Below, one piece after another: positions 7,735 through 11,709 of a stretch of DNA of 11,709 nucleotides. Source of the DNA: an uncultured Sutterella sp. (GTDB lineage: Bacteria > Pseudomonadota > Gammaproteobacteria > Burkholderiales > Burkholderiaceae_F); assembly GCA_900546995.1 (NCBI GenBank), contig URFF01000055.1, positions 1-11,709 of the forward strand. Reading direction: 5' to 3'. The number at the start of each line of letters is the position of its first letter. Position 1 is the stretch's first letter. The position numbers were made by a program, and so were the translations under genes. Below the pieces are notes generated by a model, which did not search any database, was not told the origin of the DNA, and saw only the letters and a list, made by a program, of their open reading frames with translations.

Positions 7735-7740
7735 TCTCCT
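7735..7740 (-). promoter_or_regulatory. Shine-Dalgarno site of ppiA overlapping the TPR gene stop
   Basis: The minus strand reads AGGAGA, 7 nt before the ppiA ATG, and it shares bases with the TAG stop at 7741-7739. An out-of-frame ATG at 7734 directly abuts the site and is too close to use, so 7727 is the start. Confidence 0.75.
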
Positions 7741-8287
7741 ACTGAATTTGTTTCTCAATGGTGCGCACTTTGCGTTGCAACCGCTTGTCATTGGGGCGGG
7801 CGTTGAGTGCGTCTTTGTAAAACTTCAGCGCTTCTTGCAATTCAAGGTCACCTAAATTTTCATAAGCCAGCGCGTATTTGGGGTTAATGTTGATGGCTTG
7901 ACGCAAAAGCGCGCGGGCGCGTTTGGTATTGCCTTCGGAAGCGTAAATCGCTGCCAGATTGTTATACGGCTCGACGACTTCCGGGTAGGTTTTGATAAAT
8001 TCTTCAAAAAGTGCCTTGGCTCGGTCAAGTTGACCGGCTCGTTGATAGACAACCGCGCGTTGAAACTTCAATTGGGCACTTTTCGGATTGACTTTGATGC
8101 CTTTTTGAATCTGCTCCAAAGCCAAAGACCATTGGCCCTCTTTCATCATGTCGTCGATGAGCGCGGCCCGTTCGGTCTCGTTTTTCGGCTCTTCATACTC
8201 ATAGGCGGCATTGGCGGCGGATAAAAAGGTTAAGCCGCATAAAGCCACCAAGAGTTTTTTCTGCCATAGCGGAAATTGTGTTGACAT
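7739..8287 (-). CDS. Exported tetratricopeptide-repeat protein
   Basis: A 182-residue protein with an N-terminal Sec-type signal peptide (KK at 10-11, hydrophobic run 12-24, cleavage near ANA at 25-27), so probably periplasmic. The rest is about four TPR units: roughly 38-70, 71-104 (AQLKFQRAVVYQRAGQLDRAK), 105-138 (EPYNNLAAIYASEGNTKRAR) and 139-169. The last unit is about four residues short between its helices (GDLELQEALKFYKDAL), which I recall as a feature of the related betaproteobacterial proteins. A basic helix ends the chain. TPR proteins act as protein-binding scaffolds; the partner here is unknown. It leads the operon with the two cyclophilins, which suggests an envelope-folding or assembly role. 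There is only a weak ribosome-binding site (GGATTAG) before the ATG. Confidence 0.9.
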   Translation of the reverse strand: MSTQFPLWQKKLLVALCGLTFLSAANAAYEYEEPKNETERAALIDDMMKEGQWSLALEQIQKGIKVNPKSAQLKFQRAVVYQRAGQLDRAKALFEEFIKTYPEVVEPYNNLAAIYASEGNTKRARALLRQAININPKYALAYENLGDLELQEALKFYKDALNARPNDKRLQRKVRTIEKQIQ

Positions 8288-8306
8288 GTCTAATCCATGA
8301 AGCTGT

Positions 8307-8415
8307 GATGCAAAGATTCTAGCATTGAGCTCTCTTGGCGTTGCAATTAGGTTACGAACCGTTTCTTTTGGACGAAATTTAGCGAAAAGTGACCCGCTAA
8401 AGTTGACTTTGCATC
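8307..8415. repeat. 9-bp inverted repeat in the divergent TPR/cysS promoter region
   Basis: GATGCAAAG at 8307-8315 is the exact reverse complement of CTTTGCATC at 8407-8415, with 91 bp between the arms. The arms lie on the two sides of the 173-nt divergent intergenic region. A chance match of this length in such a region has a probability of a few percent, so a shared operator is possible but unproven. I see no RNA gene or further ORF in 8288-8460. Confidence 0.4.
8316..8346 (-). promoter_or_regulatory. Candidate sigma-70 promoter for the TPR-ppiA-ppiB operon
   Basis: The minus strand carries TTGCAA (8346-8341) and TAGAAT (8321-8316), with 19 nt between them. Both hexamers are imperfect and the spacer is long. 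Transcription would start near 8309, about 20 nt before the TPR gene's ATG. Confidence 0.35.
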
Positions 8416-8460
8416 GTTTATACTTAACAACTTAAATCTTAACGAATTGGAAACCTGGTT

Positions 8461-9885
8461 ATGTCACTTGAGATTTATTCCACGCTCAGTCGAGAAAAGG
8501 CGCCTTTTAAACCGATTAATGATCATCAAGTCAAGATGTATGTTTGCGGTGTGACCGTTTATGACTACTGCCATATCGGTCATGGGCGCACTTTCGTGTC
8601 TTTTGACATCATCCGCCGTTGGCTTGAGGCAAGCGGCTACGACGTGACGTTTGTTCGCAATATCACCGATGTTGACGATAAGATCATCCGTCGCGCGGCT
8701 GAACGAGGGATTTCCTGTGATGCCTTAACCGAGGAATTCGGTCGCGCGATGCAAGAAGATATGCTTGCCTTGGGTTGCTTGGCACCGACTCATGAGCCGC
8801 GTGCTACGCACTTTATTCCTCAAATGCTCAACATTATTGAAAAGCTTCAGGCCAAGGGGCTGGCTTACCAAACCGATGGTGGCGACGTCGCGTATAACGT
8901 GCGTGGCTTTAAAGATTACGGAAAACTCTCCGGTAAGTCGATCGATGAGCTGCGAAGCGGCTCCCGCGTGGCAACCGATGCGACAAAGCGCGATCCGATT
9001 GATTTCGTGCTCTGGAAAGCCGCCAAGCCCGGTGAACCGCAGTGGGAAAGCCCCTGGGGCAAGGGTCGACCGGGCTGGCACATCGAGAGCTCGGCCATGA
9101 GCTGCCACTATTTGGGTGAAACGTTTGATATTCACGGTGGTGGCCCGGATTTGATCTTCCCGCACCACGAAAATGAAATCGCCCAAAGTGAAGGGGCAAA
9201 CGGTAAGAAGTTCGCCAACTACTGGATGCACACCGGACCGTTGCGTGTCATGAATAAGGAAGGTAAACAGGAAAAGATGAGCAAGTCGCTCGGCAATTTC
9301 TGGACCGTTCGTGACGCCATCGCGGAAACCGACGATAAATTCGGTGCTGGCAACGGTGCTCAAGTTTTGCGGTTTTTCCTGATGCGCACGCACTACCGCA
9401 GTCCAATTCTTTTCAGTAGCGATTTGATTGTCGATGCATATCAGGGGCTCAAACGTCTTTACGGCGCTTTAAATGATGTGCCGCCCGATCAAGAGTCGTT
9501 GGATTGGAATGAAGAGTGTGCCCAGCGCTTTAAGGCGGCCATGGATGATGATTTCAATGTGCCGGTTGCCGTTGCGCAACTTTTTGAATTGGCTAATCGT
9601 GCGCATACGACCAAGGACGGTGCGATGACTCGGCAGCTCAAAGCGCTCGGGGCGATTCTTAATATTTTGCAAGGCGACCCGAAAGCCTTTTTGAAAGGCT
9701 CTACCGCCGGATTGGATGAGGCGGCCATTGAAGCGGCCATCGCTGATCGGGCAGCTGCGAAGAAGGCTAAAGATTACGCCAAGGCCGATGAAATCCGTCA
9801 GCGTTTGGCGCAAATGGGTGTGATGCTTGTTGATACGCCGCAAGGAACGAAGTGGCAGCGCGTGTTGGTTGAAACGCAAAAATAG
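8461..9885 (+). CDS. cysS: Cysteinyl-tRNA synthetase, with a Cys-to-Ser change at a zinc-ligand position
   Basis: Charges tRNA-Cys with cysteine in the cytoplasm (class I). At 474 residues it is full length compared with 461 in E. coli. It has HIGH at 38-41, KMSKS at 272-276, and a C-terminal helical/anticodon region ending in the usual KDYAKADEIRQRL segment. In E. coli the catalytic zinc is held by Cys28, Cys209, His234 and Glu238. Here Cys29, His235 and Glu239 are present, but the Cys209 position is Ser210 (WHIESSAM in place of WHIECSAM; codon AGC at 9088-9090). A cysteine five residues later (Cys215) also has a counterpart in E. coli. All other motifs look intact, so the enzyme is probably active. 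The ATG follows a weak GGAAA site. It is first in a cluster with the glycosylase and accA. Confidence 0.97.
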   Translation: MSLEIYSTLSREKAPFKPINDHQVKMYVCGVTVYDYCHIGHGRTFVSFDIIRRWLEASGYDVTFVRNITDVDDKIIRRAAERGISCDALTEEFGRAMQEDMLALGCLAPTHEPRATHFIPQMLNIIEKLQAKGLAYQTDGGDVAYNVRGFKDYGKLSGKSIDELRSGSRVATDATKRDPIDFVLWKAAKPGEPQWESPWGKGRPGWHIESSAMSCHYLGETFDIHGGGPDLIFPHHENEIAQSEGANGKKFANYWMHTGPLRVMNKEGKQEKMSKSLGNFWTVRDAIAETDDKFGAGNGAQVLRFFLMRTHYRSPILFSSDLIVDAYQGLKRLYGALNDVPPDQESLDWNEECAQRFKAAMDDDFNVPVAVAQLFELANRAHTTKDGAMTRQLKALGAILNILQGDPKAFLKGSTAGLDEAAIEAAIADRAAAKKAKDYAKADEIRQRLAQMGVMLVDTPQGTKWQRVLVETQK

Positions 9886-9894
9886 CATCGACCG

Positions 9895-10545
9895 ATGAGT
9901 GACCCTCAAGTCATGACCCCTCAGTATTGGGAGAAAGCCTGTGAAGCGCTTTCTCTCAACGATGAGGTGTTGGCCGCGTTGATTAAGCGCTATCGCCACG
10001 TCCCCTTTAAGAGCTTCGACTCGGTTGCAGAATCCATTTTTAGGGCAATTGTCGGTCAACAAATCTCCAATGTTGCAGCTGCCACCCTCTGGGATCGCCT
10101 CAATGGCGCGAGACAAGGGCGCTGGGAGAGTTTCTTGGCGGTCAATGCGAGCGCAACGCTTCGTCAATTGGGGCTCAACCCCCGTAAGATTCATGCGCTC
10201 AAAGAGGTTGCGCAGCGTTTCGTGACTCAGCAATGGTCTGAAAAAGGATTTCTTCAGATGACCGACACGGAGGTTATCGACGCGCTAACTTCGATCAAAG
10301 GACTTGGCCCTTGGAGCGCGATGAGTGTGCTCATCTTTGGATTAAAGCGCGGTGATGTGTTCCCGATTGATGATTTCGGAATTCGTGTCGCGTTGGTTAA
10401 CCTTTATTTTCCCAATGAAACGGTTGCTTCTATTAACCGCAAAGCCAACCGTTCCCGTGTAGAATCTATCGTTAATGCGTGGGCGCCTTATCGGACGGCG
10501 GCCACATGGTTTTTGTGGCGATCACTGGAAAATGATCCCCGCTAA
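9895..10545 (+). CDS. DNA-3-methyladenine glycosylase II-like, HhH-GPD superfamily (short AlkA type)
   Basis: Removes alkylated bases such as 3-methyladenine from DNA to start base-excision repair (family role). At 216 residues it is shorter than E. coli AlkA (282), lacking AlkA's extra N-terminal domain, as in the compact bacterial and yeast MAG-type enzymes. It shows the VGQQIS motif at 53-58, a helix-hairpin-helix at 134-142 (GLGPW at 136-140), and the catalytic aspartate in FPIDDFGIR, most likely Asp160, the second Asp, as in AlkA. It lacks the four-cysteine cluster of EndoIII/MutY. It starts 9 nt after the cysS stop and ends 14 nt before accA, so it is probably co-transcribed with them. 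I recall this gene between cysS and accA in many Burkholderiales. The exact substrate range is not visible from sequence. Confidence 0.92.
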   Translation: MSDPQVMTPQYWEKACEALSLNDEVLAALIKRYRHVPFKSFDSVAESIFRAIVGQQISNVAAATLWDRLNGARQGRWESFLAVNASATLRQLGLNPRKIHALKEVAQRFVTQQWSEKGFLQMTDTEVIDALTSIKGLGPWSAMSVLIFGLKRGDVFPIDDFGIRVALVNLYFPNETVASINRKANRSRVESIVNAWAPYRTAATWFLWRSLENDPR

Positions 10546-10559
10546 GAAGAGATAACAGA

Positions 10560-11699
10560 ATGGCAAAACTCGTATTTTTGGATTTTGAAAAGCAAATCGA
10601 AGAGCTTCATTTAAAAATTGACGAGCTCACCAAAATGCAGGAAAGCGATGATGGCAAAAAGCTTGACCTCACCGCTGAGATTGAGCAATTGAAAGCCAAA
10701 ACCGAAGAGCTCGTGAAAAAGACTTATGCGGAGCTCACGCCTTGGCAAACATCCCTTGTCGCACGTCATCCGCAGCGTCCGTATATGCTCGACTATATCG
10801 AGATGATTTTCACGGACTTTCACGAATTGCACGGTGATCGCGCTTATGCCGATGACGCGTCGATTGTCGGTGGCTTGGCCCGTTTGGCCGGTCAACCCGT
10901 TGTCGTGATCGGTCATCAAAAGGGACGTGATACGAAAGAGCGTATGTTGCGTAATTTCGGTATGAGCCGACCCGAAGGCTATCGAAAGGCGCTGCGCCTG
11001 ATGAAGCTTGCTGAAAAGTTTTCTTTGCCGGTATTTACCTTTGTCGATACCCCGGGCGCCTATCCCGGTATCGGCGCTGAAGAGCGCGGTCAATCCGAAG
11101 CGATCGGTCATAACATTTACGAAATGAGCCACTTGAAGACCCCGATTATTGTGACGATTATCGGTGAAGGGGGCTCGGGCGGTGCGTTGGCTATTGCCGT
11201 GGGCGATGTGGTCAACATGCTTCAGTATTCGACCTATTCGGTGATCAGTCCCGAGGGCTGCGCATCGATTTTGTGGAAGGACGCCTCTCGTGCGCCCGAA
11301 GCCGCTCAAGCCTTGGGTTTAACGGCTGATCGCTTGCGTGATTTGGGTTTGGTTGACCGAATTCTTTCAGAACCCTTGGGCGGGGCTCACCGAGATCCCC
11401 ATCTGATGGGCGCTTCTATGAAAAAGGTCTTGACCGATCAAATGCGCCACTTTATCACGATGCCGATTGATGAGTTGGTGCAACGTCGTTTGGAAAGACT
11501 TTTGCAATACGGCAAGTTTGAAATTAAGGCTCAACAACAGCTCGAGGAAATCGCTAGCCCATCGAACGAATCGCTTGATGGGGATGCGGTCGTGAATTTG
11601 GTCGAAGAAGACAATAAGATCGAAGAGACAACGACTCAAGTTGCTGCGAAACCGACTACTAAAAAACGGACGGTAAGAAAGACGGATGCTGCAACTTGA
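10560..11699 (+). CDS. accA: Acetyl-CoA carboxylase carboxyltransferase subunit alpha; 3' end uncertain
   Basis: The alpha half of the carboxyltransferase that, with AccD, moves the carboxyl from carboxybiotin to acetyl-CoA to give malonyl-CoA, the first step of fatty acid synthesis. Residues 1-60 form the usual charged N-terminal helices; LDYIEMIFTDFHELHGDR, FVDTPGAYPGIGAEERGQ, GEGGSGGAL (202-210) and SPEGCASILWKDA (from 230) are family hallmarks. The usual core ends near residue 325 (QYGKF); E. coli AccA has 319 residues. Here about 55 more follow: an acidic stretch, then a Lys/Arg/Thr/Ala-rich tail. The reading frame stops at TGA 11697-11699, but the A of that codon is also the first base of an adapter match running to the window end, so the stop may be artificial and the tail incomplete. 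AGAAGAGA precedes the ATG by 6 nt. Confidence 0.94.
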   Translation: MAKLVFLDFEKQIEELHLKIDELTKMQESDDGKKLDLTAEIEQLKAKTEELVKKTYAELTPWQTSLVARHPQRPYMLDYIEMIFTDFHELHGDRAYADDASIVGGLARLAGQPVVVIGHQKGRDTKERMLRNFGMSRPEGYRKALRLMKLAEKFSLPVFTFVDTPGAYPGIGAEERGQSEAIGHNIYEMSHLKTPIIVTIIGEGGSGGALAIAVGDVVNMLQYSTYSVISPEGCASILWKDASRAPEAAQALGLTADRLRDLGLVDRILSEPLGGAHRDPHLMGASMKKVLTDQMRHFITMPIDELVQRRLERLLQYGKFEIKAQQQLEEIASPSNESLDGDAVVNLVEEDNKIEETTTQVAAKPTTKKRTVRKTDAAT

Positions 11700-11709
11700 G
11701 ATCGGAAGA
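11699..11709 (+). other. Probable residual Illumina adapter at the contig end
   Basis: The last 11 bases, AGATCGGAAGA, equal the first 11 bases of the standard TruSeq-type adapter and end exactly at the window edge. A chance 11-mer at that exact place is about one in four million. The last trustworthy genomic base is therefore probably 11698. Confidence 0.8.

Noticed and set aside
8403..8424. TTGACT and TATACT as a cysS promoter
   Set aside because: Only 10 nt separate the two hexamers, too few for a sigma-70 promoter, and no partner at normal spacing was found for either.
8725..9393. Minus-strand open frame (222 codons) opposite cysS
   Set aside because: Lies wholly within cysS, and the composition fits a shadow frame.
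9469..10233. Long minus-strand open frame (254 codons) opposite cysS and the glycosylase gene
   Set aside because: It crosses two well-supported genes on the other strand, its product matches no family I know, and it mirrors their codon structure.
10611..11309. Minus-strand open frame (232 codons) opposite accA
   Set aside because: Antisense shadow of a strongly conserved gene, with no recognisable motif or ribosome-binding site.
11686..11709. ATG inside the accA 3' end as a possible start of the next gene (tilS would be expected in Burkholderiales)
   Set aside because: Only eight codons are visible, the last eleven bases look like adapter, and there is no good ribosome-binding site.

Overview
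The window looks like chromosomal DNA from a host-associated betaproteobacterium, most likely a gut Sutterellaceae-type member of Burkholderiales. Three things point there: the run cysS, short AlkA-type glycosylase, accA is a familiar Burkholderiales gene order; base composition is near 50% GC, well below most free-living relatives; and it carries a very large oxygen-sensitive-type activase protein of a kind usual in gut anaerobes. The family assignment is inference from memory, not a database result. The window appears to be a whole contig or a contig end: it starts inside gltX, and its last 11 bases equal the start of the common Illumina adapter.

Layout. (1) 3-1214, plus strand: the 3' six-sevenths of gltX, closed by a strong hairpin (1238-1268) shared with the convergent minus-strand genes. 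(2) 1278-6336, minus strand: a two-gene unit, first a 1420-residue protein with two activase-type ATPase domains fused to DUF2229-like and dehydratase-like regions, then, 19 nt downstream, a 258-residue protein that I read as a uracil-DNA-glycosylase-like fold with a C-terminal winged helix resembling the gamma domain of FtsK. (3) 6337-6637: an AT-rich spacer with a candidate promoter for the activase and a clear terminator for the next operon. (4) 6638-8287, minus strand: a tight envelope/folding operon of exported TPR protein, periplasmic cyclophilin and cytoplasmic cyclophilin. (5) 8288-8460: divergent promoter region with a 9-bp inverted repeat. (6) 8461-11699, plus strand: cysS, AlkA-like glycosylase and accA, spaced 9 and 14 nt apart.

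How the parts fit. gltX, cysS and accA are core translation and lipid genes; the cyclophilins and TPR protein are folding and envelope functions; the short AlkA-type enzyme repairs alkylated bases. The accessory unit is the activase plus glycosylase-like pair, whose joint role is unknown. The points most worth checking are the glycosylase/FtsK-gamma-like domain combination, the cysteinyl-tRNA synthetase with serine in place of a zinc-binding cysteine, and the adapter sequence that supplies the last base of the apparent accA stop codon.
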